This document shows positions 6,885-15,886 of a stretch of DNA of 29,288 nucleotides, in pieces. The notes under the pieces are model-generated. The model was not told the DNA's origin. It saw only the letters and a list, made by a program, of their open reading frames with translations, and did no database searches. A program made the position numbers and the translations under genes. Source of the stretch: an uncultured Eubacterium sp. (GTDB taxonomy: Bacteria > Bacillota > Clostridia > Lachnospirales > Lachnospiraceae); NCBI GenBank assembly GCA_910584595.1, contig CAJUBQ010000055.1, positions 1 through 29,288 of the forward strand, read 5' to 3'. Positions within the stretch are counted from its first letter, which is position 1, and each line of letters starts with the position of its first letter.

Positions 6885-7937
6885 ATGGAAGATAAAAGTC
6901 AATACGAAGATACCGGCCTGGAGCAGGAAAATCATCCCATACAGACAGACCAAAAAGAGCTGACGGATGAAAAGGATGAAAAGGATCAAAAGGATGAAAA
7001 CGCTTCTAATGATCCAAATAGCCCTTATGAGCAGGGTGGCTATGATCCAAACGGCCCATATCAGCAGGGCGGCAGCTTCGATCCGAATGGCCAGTACGGT
7101 CAGAGCGGCAGCTATGATCCGAATGGCCAGTACGGTCAGACAGGCAGCTATGATCCGAATGGCCAGTACGGTCAGACAGGCAGCTATGATCCGAATGGCC
7201 AGTACCAGCAGAGCAGTAATTACGATTCGAATGGCCAGTACGGCCAGAGCGGCGGTTACGATCCAAATGGCCCGTATCAGCAGAGCGGCAGCTATGATCC
7301 GAATGGCCAGTACGGCCGGCAGGGCAGCTATCAGCAAAATGACTATGATCCCAATAACCGGTACCAGCAGGGGAATGGTTATGATCCCAATGACCAGTAC
7401 CGGCAGGGTGGCGGTTATCAGCAGAATGGCTATGATCCAAACAGCCAGTATCAGCAGAGAAATGATTATAATAAAAACGCCTGGTATCAGCAGGGGCAAA
7501 ATCAGCAGAATGGCCCGTATCAGCAGGGGCAAAATCAGCAAAATAGCCCATATCAGCAGTATCAAAAACCAGATAACAAAGCTTACAGCACAGGTTTTGG
7601 AATTGCGTCGATGATTCTTGGTATTTTGTCGTTGATGCTGTTTTGTACGTGTGTGAATATTCCATTGGCAGTTGCAGCGATTATTTTTGGAATTCTGCAG
7701 TACAGCAAAGGGCCGCAGGGCAAAGGGATGGCGCTTACCGGAATGATTACAGCGGTCTTATCCATCCTTGCGCTGATTGCGACAATTGCGTTGTTGTGGG
7801 GGCCGTTTATGCAGTATTATCGGGAAGCCGAGGAATATTACAGGGAAGAGCAGCCGGAATATGACTTTGACTATGATTATGACAATGGTTATGAAAACTT
7901 TTTCGATTTCTTTGACGACAGGGGCAAATTTTATTAA
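6885..7937 (+). CDS. Low-complexity repeat protein with DUF4190-like membrane domain
   Basis: A 350-residue protein. Residues 1-40 are acidic and charged. About 40-228 form a tract of roughly thirteen degenerate units of the type GSYDPNGQYGQ (10-12 residues; the perfect copies are 12 residues or 36 bp), ending in Q/N-rich GQNQQN units; glycine, tyrosine, glutamine and asparagine dominate. About 235-310 hold two hydrophobic segments around FCTCVNIPLAVAAIIFGILQ and MALTGMITAVLSILALIATI, matching the DUF4190 pattern of a small two-segment membrane domain. The last 40 residues are very acidic and tyrosine-rich. The start ATG 6885 has an AGAGGTG site; an in-frame ATG at 6864 would place that site inside the gene. 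Long antisense frames over the repeat are composition artefacts. Function unknown; a membrane-tethered disordered domain is visible. Confidence 0.8.
   Translation: MEDKSQYEDTGLEQENHPIQTDQKELTDEKDEKDQKDENASNDPNSPYEQGGYDPNGPYQQGGSFDPNGQYGQSGSYDPNGQYGQTGSYDPNGQYGQTGSYDPNGQYQQSSNYDSNGQYGQSGGYDPNGPYQQSGSYDPNGQYGRQGSYQQNDYDPNNRYQQGNGYDPNDQYRQGGGYQQNGYDPNSQYQQRNDYNKNAWYQQGQNQQNGPYQQGQNQQNSPYQQYQKPDNKAYSTGFGIASMILGILSLMLFCTCVNIPLAVAAIIFGILQYSKGPQGKGMALTGMITAVLSILALIATIALLWGPFMQYYREAEEYYREEQPEYDFDYDYDNGYENFFDFFDDRGKFY
7024..7560 (+). repeat. Coding tandem repeats, 36-bp core unit
   Basis: The DNA repeats with a 36-bp period around 7066-7213, where consecutive units are nearly identical, and becomes degenerate with 30-42 bp spacing to about 7560. 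All copies stay in frame. The unit encodes YDPNGQYGQ flanked by GS or GG. Such near-identical neighbours point to recent copy-number change. Confidence 0.85.
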
Positions 7938-7967
7938 CATTGTGATCGAACAAAAAGGAGACAGAGT

Positions 7968-10900
7968 ATGTACAGCAAAGTAGATACCAACATGAATTTT
8001 GTAGAAAGAGAGCATAAGGTCATTGATTTCTGGAAAGAGAAAAAGATTTTCCAAAAATCAATGGATTCCAGAAAAAACGGTGAAACATATACGTTTTATG
8101 ATGGGCCGCCGACAGCGAACGGCAAACCGCATATCGGGCATGTGCTGACACGTGTCATTAAAGACATGATTCCAAGATACCAGACGATGAAAGGAAGATA
8201 TGTGCCGCGTAAAGCCGGATGGGATACACATGGGCTTCCGGTAGAGCTGGAAGTGGAAAAACTGCTTGGATTAAATGGAAAAGACCAGATTGAAGCATAT
8301 GGCATGGAGCCGTTTATCAAACAGTGCAAAGAATCCGTATGGAAATACAAAGGGATGTGGGAAGATTTTTCAGAAACGGTCGGATTCTGGGCAGATATGG
8401 ACGATCCTTATGTGACATATGAAGATGATTATATTGAGTCAGAATGGTGGGCGTTAAAGCAGATTTGGGATAAAAAGCTGCTGTATAAAGGTTTCAAGAC
8501 GGTTCCGTACTGTCCGCGCTGCGGGACGCCGCTTTCGTCTCAGGAAGTCGCGCAGGGATATAAGACGGTTAAGGAACGTTCTGCGATCGTGCGTTTTAAA
8601 GCTGTGGGAGAGGATGCATATTTTCTCGCATGGACAACGACGCCGTGGACGCTTCCATCCAATCTGTCGCTTTGTGTGAATCCGGATGAGGTATACTGCA
8701 AGGTAAAAGCAGCAGACGGCTATATTTATTATCTGGCGCAGGCGTTGTTAGATAAGGTGTTTGCAAATCTTGCAAAGGAAGATGAGTCATCGTCAGCCTA
8801 TGAAGTGCTTGAGACATACAAAGGGACAGATTTGGAATACAAGGAGTATGAGCCGCTGTTTCATTTTGCAGATGCATTAGTGGAAAAACAGCATAAGAAA
8901 GCATTTTATGTAACCTGTGATTCCTATGTAACGATGACAGATGGTACGGGAATCGTACACATTGCGCCTGCATTTGGTGAAGACGATGCTCAGGTAGGCA
9001 GAAAGTATGATCTGCCGTTTGTGCAGCTGGTGAATGGCAAAGGCGAGCTGACAGAAGAAACGGATTACGCGGGCGTTTTTGTAAAAAAAGCGGATCCGAT
9101 GGTATTAAAGGATTTAGATGCGGCAGGATTGTTATTTGACGCACCGAAATTTGAGCATGAGTATCCGCATTGCTGGAGATGTGATACGCCGCTTATTTAC
9201 TATGCGAGAGAATCGTGGTTTATTAAAATGACCGAAGTAAAAGAAGATTTGATCCGCAACAACAATACGGTGAACTGGATACCGGAGTCGATTGGCAAAG
9301 GACGTTTTGGAGACTGGCTGGAAAATATCCAGGATTGGGGGCTTTCCCGCAACCGTTACTGGGGCACGCCGCTTCCGGTCTGGGAATGTGCCTGCGGACA
9401 TCAGGAATGCATTGGCAGCCGGGCGGAACTGGCAGAAAAATGCGGACGGCAGGATGTGGCGGATACAGAGCTGCACCGGCCGTATATCGATGAGGTGACT
9501 TATCCATGCTGCGAATGCGGCGGACAGATGCATCGTGTGCCGGAAGTGATCGACTGCTGGTTTGATTCCGGAGCTATGCCGTTTGCGCAGCACCATTATC
9601 CATTTGAAAATAAGGATTTGTTTGAACAGCAGTTCCCGGCGCAGTTTATCTCAGAAGCGGTCGATCAGACGCGCGGATGGTTTTATTCTCTGATGGCGGA
9701 ATCTACGCTGCTGTTTAACAAGGCGCCGTATGAAAATGTCATTGTACTCGGACATGTGCAGGATGAAAACGGACAGAAAATGAGCAAATCCAAAGGAAAT
9801 GCGATTGATCCGTTTGAAGCGTTAAAGACATATGGCGCGGATGCGATTCGCTGGTATTTTTACATTAACAGTGCACCGTGGCTGCCGAACCGCTTCCATG
9901 GGAAAGCGGTACAGGAAGGTCAGCGCAAATTTTTAGGCACGCTTTGGAATACGTATGCATTTTTTGTATTATATGCGAATATAGATGGATTTGACGCTTC
10001 GAAATATAAGCTGGAGTATGAGAAACTAAACGTGATGGATCAGTGGCTTTTATCCAAACTGAATTCTGTTGTAAAGGCGGTGGATGAGAATCTTGGAAAC
10101 TATCGGATTCCGGAAGCGGCCAGAGCGCTGGATAATTTTACGGATGAGATGTCTAACTGGTATGTCAGAAGAAGCCGTGAGCGTTTTTGGGCAAAGGGCA
10201 TGGAGCAGGATAAAATCAATGCATATATGACCTTGTACACAGCGCTTGTAACGATTGCGAAGACAGCTGCTCCGTTAGTTCCGTTTATTACGGAAGATAT
10301 TTACCGCAATCTTGTATGCAGCGTGGATGCGTCTGCACCGGAAAGCGTGCATTTATGCGATTTTCCTGCAGTTATGGAATCGTATATCAAGCCGCAGCTG
10401 GAAGAAGATATGGACGCGGTATTAAAGATCGTTGTCATGGGGCGCGCGTGCCGTAACGCGGCGAATATTAAGAACCGTCAGCCGATCGGAAAGATGTTTG
10501 TAAAGGCGCCTGTAGATCTGCAGGATTATTTTGTAAAAATTATCGAAGATGAACTGAATGTAAAGACAGTATCTTTTACAGAGGATGTAAGCGCATACAC
10601 AGACTATACGTTTAAGCCACAGCTTCGTACGGTAGGGCCGAAATATGGGAAATATTTAAAGCAGATTCAACAGGAGCTGGCTGCTTTGGACGGTAACGCA
10701 GCGATGCGTACATTGCGGGAAACAGGCGTACTTCGGCTTGACAGCATCAGCGAAAACGTTGTATTATCAGAAGACGATCTGCTTATCACGATGACACAGA
10801 TGGAAGGATATATGACAGAGGGAGATTCGTCTGTTACTGTTGTATTAGATACGAATCTGACGCCGGAGCTGCTGGAAGAGGGATTTGTGCGTGAAATTAT

Positions 10901-11126
10901 CAGCAAGCTGCAGACGATGCGCAAAGAAGCCGGATTTGAGGTCATGGATCATATTACGGTTTCTTATCAGGCAGATGCAAAAGCTGCGGATATTTTTGAA
11001 AGAAATAAACAAACGATCCAATCTGAGGTTCTGGCCGTATCTATAGCTGCAGATCATTTGAGCGGATATAGCAAGGAGTGGAACATCAACGGTGAAAAGG
11101 TGACATTAAGCGTTGAAAAACAATAA
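7968..11126 (+). CDS. ileS: Isoleucine-tRNA ligase, long (type 2) form
   Basis: A 1052-residue class I aminoacyl-tRNA synthetase charging tRNA-Ile. HIGH is at residues 55-58 (GKPHIGHVL) and the KMSKS loop at 604-608. GWDTHGLPVE and the editing-domain segment TTTPWTLPSNL (CP1) are present, and a WYVRRSRERFW segment marks the anticodon-binding domain. The length and the start VDTNMNFVEREHKVIDFWKEKKIF fit the eukaryote-like IleRS2 class, which in known cases tolerates mupirocin better than the 900-residue class. CxxC pairs (CPRCGTP, CWRCDTP, CACGHQEC, CCECGG) sit in the insertions and may bind zinc. ATG 7968 follows AAAGGAG by seven bases. The 30-bp gap to the upstream gene leaves no room for a T-box leader, so control would come from promoters further up. 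Confidence 0.96.
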   Translation: MYSKVDTNMNFVEREHKVIDFWKEKKIFQKSMDSRKNGETYTFYDGPPTANGKPHIGHVLTRVIKDMIPRYQTMKGRYVPRKAGWDTHGLPVELEVEKLLGLNGKDQIEAYGMEPFIKQCKESVWKYKGMWEDFSETVGFWADMDDPYVTYEDDYIESEWWALKQIWDKKLLYKGFKTVPYCPRCGTPLSSQEVAQGYKTVKERSAIVRFKAVGEDAYFLAWTTTPWTLPSNLSLCVNPDEVYCKVKAADGYIYYLAQALLDKVFANLAKEDESSSAYEVLETYKGTDLEYKEYEPLFHFADALVEKQHKKAFYVTCDSYVTMTDGTGIVHIAPAFGEDDAQVGRKYDLPFVQLVNGKGELTEETDYAGVFVKKADPMVLKDLDAAGLLFDAPKFEHEYPHCWRCDTPLIYYARESWFIKMTEVKEDLIRNNNTVNWIPESIGKGRFGDWLENIQDWGLSRNRYWGTPLPVWECACGHQECIGSRAELAEKCGRQDVADTELHRPYIDEVTYPCCECGGQMHRVPEVIDCWFDSGAMPFAQHHYPFENKDLFEQQFPAQFISEAVDQTRGWFYSLMAESTLLFNKAPYENVIVLGHVQDENGQKMSKSKGNAIDPFEALKTYGADAIRWYFYINSAPWLPNRFHGKAVQEGQRKFLGTLWNTYAFFVLYANIDGFDASKYKLEYEKLNVMDQWLLSKLNSVVKAVDENLGNYRIPEAARALDNFTDEMSNWYVRRSRERFWAKGMEQDKINAYMTLYTALVTIAKTAAPLVPFITEDIYRNLVCSVDASAPESVHLCDFPAVMESYIKPQLEEDMDAVLKIVVMGRACRNAANIKNRQPIGKMFVKAPVDLQDYFVKIIEDELNVKTVSFTEDVSAYTDYTFKPQLRTVGPKYGKYLKQIQQELAALDGNAAMRTLRETGVLRLDSISENVVLSEDDLLITMTQMEGYMTEGDSSVTVVLDTNLTPELLEEGFVREIISKLQTMRKEAGFEVMDHITVSYQADAKAADIFERNKQTIQSEVLAVSIAADHLSGYSKEWNINGEKVTLSVEKQ

Positions 11127-11140
11127 AAAGGAGGACACCA

Positions 11141-13612
11141 ATGAAGAGCAAGATGTTTGAAAAAGAAGCGTTTATCAAAAGCGTAAAGGACAATGTAAAA
11201 AATCTTTACCGCAAAACGCTGAATGAGGCGAGTCAACAGGAAATTTATCAGGCAGTGGCCAATACAGTCAAAGATGTGGTCATTGACGAATGGCTGGCGA
11301 CACAAAAGACGTTTGATAAGGAAGATCCGAAGATTGTTTATTATATGTCTATGGAATTTTTAATGGGACGTGCGCTTGGCAATAATCTCATTAATCTGAC
11401 GGCATATAAGGAAGTGCAGGAAGCGCTGGAGGAGTTAGGGCTTGATATTAATGTGATTGAAGATCAGGAACCGGATCCTGCGCTTGGCAACGGAGGTCTT
11501 GGAAGACTGGCAGCCTGTTTTATGGAATCGCTTGCAACATTGGGGTATCCTGCATATGGCTGCGGCATTCGTTACCGTTATGGGATGTTTAAACAGGCAA
11601 TCAAAGATGGCTTCCAGATTGAAACTCCGGATAATTGGTTAAAAGACGGTTATCCGTTTGAGCTGCGCAGACCGGAATACAGCTATGAAGTAAAATTCGG
11701 CGGTTATGTGCGTGCAGAAAACGCACCGAATGGCCAGACCAGATTTATTCATGAAAATTACCAGTCTGTCAGAGCGATTCCTTATGATATGCCAATCGTA
11801 GGCTACAACAATAATATGGTAAACACGCTGATGATCTGGGATGCGGAGCCGATGAAATATTTTGAGCTGGAAGCATTTGGCAAAGGCGACTACCGCAAGG
11901 CAGTAGAAGAAGAAAATCTGGCCAGAAACTTAACCGATGTATTGTATCCATGCGACGATCATATTGCAGGCAAGGAGCTGAGATTAAAACAACAGTATTT
12001 CTTTGTATCCGCTTCTTTACAAAGAGCGCTCGAAAAATTTAAGAAAAACCACCCGGATATTCGTATGCTGCCGGATAAAGTGGTCATTCAGATGAATGAT
12101 ACGCATCCGACGCTGGCGGTAGCAGAGCTGATGCGCTTATTGATGGATGAAGAAGGAATGGGATGGGACGACGCATGGGCGATAACGACAAAGACCTGCG
12201 CCTATACAAATCATACGATTATGGCAGAAGCTTTGGAAAAATGGCCGATTGAGATTTTCTCCAGACTGCTTCCAAGAATTTATCAGATCGTAGAAGAAAT
12301 TAACCGCAGATTTGTACTGTCTATCCAGCAGAAGTTCCCGAATGACTATCAAAAGATTCAGAAAATGTCGATTGTATACGACGGACAGGTAAAAATGGCG
12401 AATCTTGCGATTGCGGCGGGCTATTCCGTAAACGGTGTGGCAAGACTGCATACCGAAATATTGAAAAACCAGGAATTAAAAGATTTTTATGAGATGTTCC
12501 CGGAGAAGTTTAACAATAAGACAAACGGCATTACACAAAGAAGATTCCTGCTCCACGGCAATCCGCTGCTCGCACAGTGGGTCACAGACCATATCGGAAA
12601 CGAATGGATCACGGATCTGTCTCATATGAAAAGGCTGGCAATTTATGCGGATGATGAAAAGGCGCAGCAGGAATTTATGAATATTAAATACCAGAATAAA
12701 AGACGTCTGGCAAAATATATTTTTGACCATAACGGAATCGAAGTAAATCCACGTTCGATCTTTGACGTACAGGTAAAACGTCTGCATGAGTATAAACGTC
12801 AGCTGATGAATATTCTGCACGTGATGTATTTGTATAATAAGATCAAAGAAAATCCGTCTATGGAATTTGTACCGCGTACGTTTATCTTTGGCGCTAAGGC
12901 AGCCGCGGGATATAAAATCGCAAAGCTGACGATCAAATTAATTACGAGCGTAGCAGATGTAATTAATAACGATAAAAGCATCGATAATAAAATTAAGGTT
13001 GTATTTATCGAGGATTATCGTGTATCCAATGCTGAATGGATCTTTGCAGCAGCGGACGTATCCGAACAGATTTCTACCGCATCCAAAGAAGCATCCGGTA
13101 CCGGAAATATGAAATTTATGTTAAACGGTGCATTAACAATCGGAACGATGGATGGCGCCAACGTAGAGATGGTGGAAGAGATGGGCGAAGAGAATGCATT
13201 TATCTTTGGCATGAGTTCCGATGAAGTCATCGAACATGAAAACAAACGGGATTATAATCCAATGGAAATCTTCAACAGCGATCCGGAAATCCGTCAGGTA
13301 TTGATGCAGCTGATTAACGGTTTCTATTCCAAACATGATACGGAACTGTTCCGTGATTTGTATAATTCTTTACTGAATACGAATTGTACGCAGTACGCAG
13401 ATACGTATTTTGTACTTGCAGATTTCCGTTCTTACGCACAGGCACAGGAGCGTGTTATGCAGGCTTATAAAGATGAACGTCAGTGGGCAAAGAGTGCTAT
13501 TTTAAATGTTGCAAATGTCGGCAAGTTCTCTTCTGACCGCACGATCGAGGAATATGTAAGAGATATCTGGCATTTACAAAAAGTGCATGTAGAGATGGAT
13601 GAAGAGATTTAA
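11141..13612 (+). CDS. glgP: Glycogen/starch phosphorylase
   Basis: An 823-residue pyridoxal-phosphate enzyme that splits alpha-1,4-glucan with phosphate to release glucose 1-phosphate. The N-terminal segment DPALGNGGLGRLAACFMESLATLG binds glucan and phosphate, and the pyridoxal lysine is Lys658 in EASGTGNMKFMLNG, followed by TIGTMDGANVE. Length matches the family. AAGGAGG stands six bases before ATG 11141, 14 bp after ileS, so the two are co-transcribed. The glucose 1-phosphate it makes could feed the nucleotidyltransferase and dehydrogenase three genes upstream (inference). The debranching enzyme that completes glycogen breakdown is at 20234-22327 on the other strand. Confidence 0.96.
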   Translation: MKSKMFEKEAFIKSVKDNVKNLYRKTLNEASQQEIYQAVANTVKDVVIDEWLATQKTFDKEDPKIVYYMSMEFLMGRALGNNLINLTAYKEVQEALEELGLDINVIEDQEPDPALGNGGLGRLAACFMESLATLGYPAYGCGIRYRYGMFKQAIKDGFQIETPDNWLKDGYPFELRRPEYSYEVKFGGYVRAENAPNGQTRFIHENYQSVRAIPYDMPIVGYNNNMVNTLMIWDAEPMKYFELEAFGKGDYRKAVEEENLARNLTDVLYPCDDHIAGKELRLKQQYFFVSASLQRALEKFKKNHPDIRMLPDKVVIQMNDTHPTLAVAELMRLLMDEEGMGWDDAWAITTKTCAYTNHTIMAEALEKWPIEIFSRLLPRIYQIVEEINRRFVLSIQQKFPNDYQKIQKMSIVYDGQVKMANLAIAAGYSVNGVARLHTEILKNQELKDFYEMFPEKFNNKTNGITQRRFLLHGNPLLAQWVTDHIGNEWITDLSHMKRLAIYADDEKAQQEFMNIKYQNKRRLAKYIFDHNGIEVNPRSIFDVQVKRLHEYKRQLMNILHVMYLYNKIKENPSMEFVPRTFIFGAKAAAGYKIAKLTIKLITSVADVINNDKSIDNKIKVVFIEDYRVSNAEWIFAAADVSEQISTASKEASGTGNMKFMLNGALTIGTMDGANVEMVEEMGEENAFIFGMSSDEVIEHENKRDYNPMEIFNSDPEIRQVLMQLINGFYSKHDTELFRDLYNSLLNTNCTQYADTYFVLADFRSYAQAQERVMQAYKDERQWAKSAILNVANVGKFSSDRTIEEYVRDIWHLQKVHVEMDEEI

Positions 13613-13648
13613 TCGTTGCAGCGGGATCATCTGTCATTATTGATTCTG

Positions 13649-13692
13649 ATATTAGCAGATTTGGAATGCGATCAAATCTGCTAATATTTTAT
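13649..13692 (+). terminator. Intrinsic terminator after glgP
   Basis: A perfect 15-bp stem (13649-13663 with 13673-13687; arms begin ATATTAGCAG and CAAATCTGC) with a nine-base loop, followed by TTTATTT. It closes the run of genes that starts at 4689. Confidence 0.85.
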
Positions 13693-13750
13693 TTCAAAAA
13701 TTTTAATCTAATATGATATTTTGCAATCGAACAAAAGTTCGTAAAAATTC

Positions 13751-13780
13751 TTTACACATTCCAAAGATTTGTGGTATACT
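13751..13780 (+). promoter_or_regulatory. Promoter of the topoisomerase genes
   Basis: TTTACA at 13751-13756, 18-base spacer, TATACT at 13775-13780. Transcription would begin near 13787, just ahead of the AAAGGAG site at 13807-13813. Confidence 0.65.
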
Positions 13781-13821
13781 ATAGCATGTTTAATATATTC
13801 CGACATAAAGGAGCAGGAAAC

Positions 13822-15744
13822 ATGGCAAATAAAGAAGTATATGATGCGGGCAGCATTTCTATTCTGGAAGGGCTGGAAGCTGTCCGTAAACGCCCGGGCA
13901 TGTATATCGGAAGCGTGTCCCGAAAAGGGCTGAACCATTTAATATACGAGATTGTAGATAATGCGGTGGACGAACATCTGGCAGGCGCCTGTGATACGAT
14001 TTATGTATCATTGGAAGCGGATGGTTCATGTACGGTAGAAGATAACGGACGTGGGATTCCGGTTGGCCTGCACCAAAAAGGGATACCGGCCGCTCGCGTT
14101 GTATTTTCCACACTGCACGCGGGCGGAAAATTTGACAGCTCTGTCTATAAGACAAGCGGCGGTCTGCATGGCGTAGGATCTTCAGTCGTGAATGCGCTGT
14201 CTGTGTATTTGGATGTAGAGATCAGCAGAGACGGCTATATTCATCATGACCGTTATGAACGCGGCAATCCGGTTATGCAGCTGGAAAACGGCCTGCTGCC
14301 AAAGATTGGAAAGACGAAACAGACCGGTACCAGGATCAATTTTCTGCCGGATCCGGAGATTTTTGAAAAGACAAGGTTTAAAGGAGACGAAGTAAAAAGC
14401 CGGATGCATGAGACAGCATACCTGAATCCGGCGCTTACGATTATTTTTGAAGACCGGCGTGGGGAAATTGTAGAACATATAGAATATCATGAACCGGATG
14501 GAATTATCGGTTTTGTTAAGGATCTGAATCGAAAGAGTGAGACAATACATGATGTTGTTTATTTCAAAGGAGAATCAGACGGAATTACGGTAGAGACGGC
14601 ATTTCAGTATACGAATGAATTTCATGAAAATATTTTAGGGTTTTGCAATAATATTTACAATGCAGAAGGAGGCGCACACATTACCGGATTTAAGACGATA
14701 TTTACGACAGTTATCAATCAGTATGCGCGTGAGCTTGGCATTTTAAAAGAAAAAGATGCTAATTTTACCGGTACGGACGTGCGAAACGGGATGACGGCAG
14801 TCGTATCGATTAAACATCCGGATCCGCGGTTTGAGGGACAGACGAAGACAAAGCTGGATAATCAGGATGCGTCCCGGGCAGTGGCAAAGATTGCAAATGA
14901 GGAGATCCAGCTTTATTTTGATAAAAATCTGGAGACGTTAAAAGCAGTCATCAGCTGTGCGGAAAAGGCTGCAAAAATAAGGAAAACAGAAGAAAAAGCA
15001 AAGACAAATCTGCTGTCGAAGCAGAAATTTTCTTTTGATTCGAATGGAAAGCTGGCAAATTGTGAATCCAGAGACGCACAAAAATGTGAGATTTTTATTG
15101 TCGAAGGAGATTCGGCAGGCGGTTCGGCAAAGATGGCGAGAAATCGGATGTATCAGGCGATCATGCCGATCCGGGGCAAGATTTTAAATGTGGAAAAGGC
15201 AAGCATTGATAAAGTGCTGGCAAATGCTGAGATTAAAACAATGATTAATGCATTCGGATGCGGTTTTTCAGAAGGCTATGGCAATGATTTTGACATTAGC
15301 AAGCTGCGTTATGATAAAATTATTATTATGGCGGATGCGGATGTGGATGGAGCACATATTTCTACGCTGCTTTTGACACTGTTTTACCGTTTTATGCCGG
15401 AGCTTATTTTTGAAGGGCATGTCTATATCGCAATGCCACCGTTGTATAAGGCTATGCCGAGCAAAGGAGAGGAAGAGTATCTGTATGATGAAGAGGCGCT
15501 GAAAAAATACCGGAAGAGACAAAAAGGTTCGTTTACACTGCAAAGGTACAAAGGACTTGGTGAGATGGATGCGCAGCAGCTTTGGGAAACGACACTCGAT
15601 CCCAGGACCCGTCTTTTAAAAAAAGTGGAAATTGAAGATGGACGTATGGCCTCGGACGTGACGGAAATGCTGATGGGCAATGATGTGCCTCCGCGCAGAG
15701 CGTTTATTTATGAACATGCCGAAGATGCAGAGCTGGATATCTGA
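13822..15744 (+). CDS. parE: Type II topoisomerase ATPase subunit (ParE/GyrB family)
   Basis: A 640-residue GHKL-ATPase subunit. The ATP site shows EIVDNAVDEHLAG, DNGRGIPVG, and the GGLHGVGSSVVNALS lid; the TOPRIM domain has EGDSAGG at 428-434 and DADVDG at 505-510. It hydrolyses ATP to drive strand passage with its partner, encoded 143 bp downstream. A length near 640 and pairing with a shortened A-type subunit fit topoisomerase IV (decatenation) or the second gyrase-like pair seen in many Clostridia; ParE is the better label, but GyrB-like cannot be excluded from sequence alone. ATG 13822 is set by AAAGGAG at 13807-13813; the longer GTG frame at 13771 would begin inside the promoter. Confidence 0.88.
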   Translation: MANKEVYDAGSISILEGLEAVRKRPGMYIGSVSRKGLNHLIYEIVDNAVDEHLAGACDTIYVSLEADGSCTVEDNGRGIPVGLHQKGIPAARVVFSTLHAGGKFDSSVYKTSGGLHGVGSSVVNALSVYLDVEISRDGYIHHDRYERGNPVMQLENGLLPKIGKTKQTGTRINFLPDPEIFEKTRFKGDEVKSRMHETAYLNPALTIIFEDRRGEIVEHIEYHEPDGIIGFVKDLNRKSETIHDVVYFKGESDGITVETAFQYTNEFHENILGFCNNIYNAEGGAHITGFKTIFTTVINQYARELGILKEKDANFTGTDVRNGMTAVVSIKHPDPRFEGQTKTKLDNQDASRAVAKIANEEIQLYFDKNLETLKAVISCAEKAAKIRKTEEKAKTNLLSKQKFSFDSNGKLANCESRDAQKCEIFIVEGDSAGGSAKMARNRMYQAIMPIRGKILNVEKASIDKVLANAEIKTMINAFGCGFSEGYGNDFDISKLRYDKIIIMADADVDGAHISTLLLTLFYRFMPELIFEGHVYIAMPPLYKAMPSKGEEEYLYDEEALKKYRKRQKGSFTLQRYKGLGEMDAQQLWETTLDPRTRLLKKVEIEDGRMASDVTEMLMGNDVPPRRAFIYEHAEDAELDI

Positions 15745-15745
15745 C

Positions 15746-15777
15746 GTAACAGTTCCATGGGTTATCTGAACGGTTAC
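15746..15777 (+). repeat. Dispersed hairpin repeat, copy 1
   Basis: GTAACAGTTC (15746-15755), a 12-base loop CATGGGTTATCT, then GAACGGTTAC (15768-15777), giving a 10-bp stem with one mismatch. It begins two bases after the parE stop codon. Its last 22 bases recur exactly at 15833-15854, and 28 of 32 bases match the minus strand of 24958-24989. Confidence 0.85.
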
Positions 15778-15822
15778 TATCTGAAGGCCGGCCTGAGGAG
15801 CATGGATTGCAGTTGCCTGACA

Positions 15823-15854
15823 GCAGCGGTTTCATGGGTTATCTGAACGGTTAC
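15823..15854 (+). repeat. Dispersed hairpin repeat, copy 2 (left arm degraded)
   Basis: Same orientation as copy 1, 77 bp further on. The 22 bases 15833-15854 are identical to 15756-15777. The left arm reads GCAGCGGTTT, differing from copy 1 by four transitions, so the stem is weakened but partly kept by G-T pairs. Confidence 0.75.
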
Positions 15855-15886
15855 GATTGATATAGAACGGAAATGGAGAGAAGAAT

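Noticed and set aside
7024..7560. 36-bp repeats as a CRISPR array
   Set aside because: The repeats are contiguous, in frame and without unique spacers; no cas genes are present.
6786..7665. Two long antisense frames (259 and 219 codons) opposite the repeat protein
   Set aside because: They are products of the 36-bp coding repeat; their translations are monotonous and have no ribosome sites, whereas the plus frame has one and a recognisable membrane domain.
7938..7967. T-box riboswitch before ileS
   Set aside because: Only 30 bp separate the genes; no T-box sequence (TGGN) or specifier stem fits.
13771..13821. GTG start for parE
   Set aside because: It lies within the -10 region of the promoter; ATG 13822 has a proper AAAGGAG site.
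15756..15854. 22-bp direct repeats as attachment sites of an integrated element
   Set aside because: Only 77 bp apart, no integrase, and a related copy occurs at 24958-24989; a dispersed hairpin repeat explains them better.
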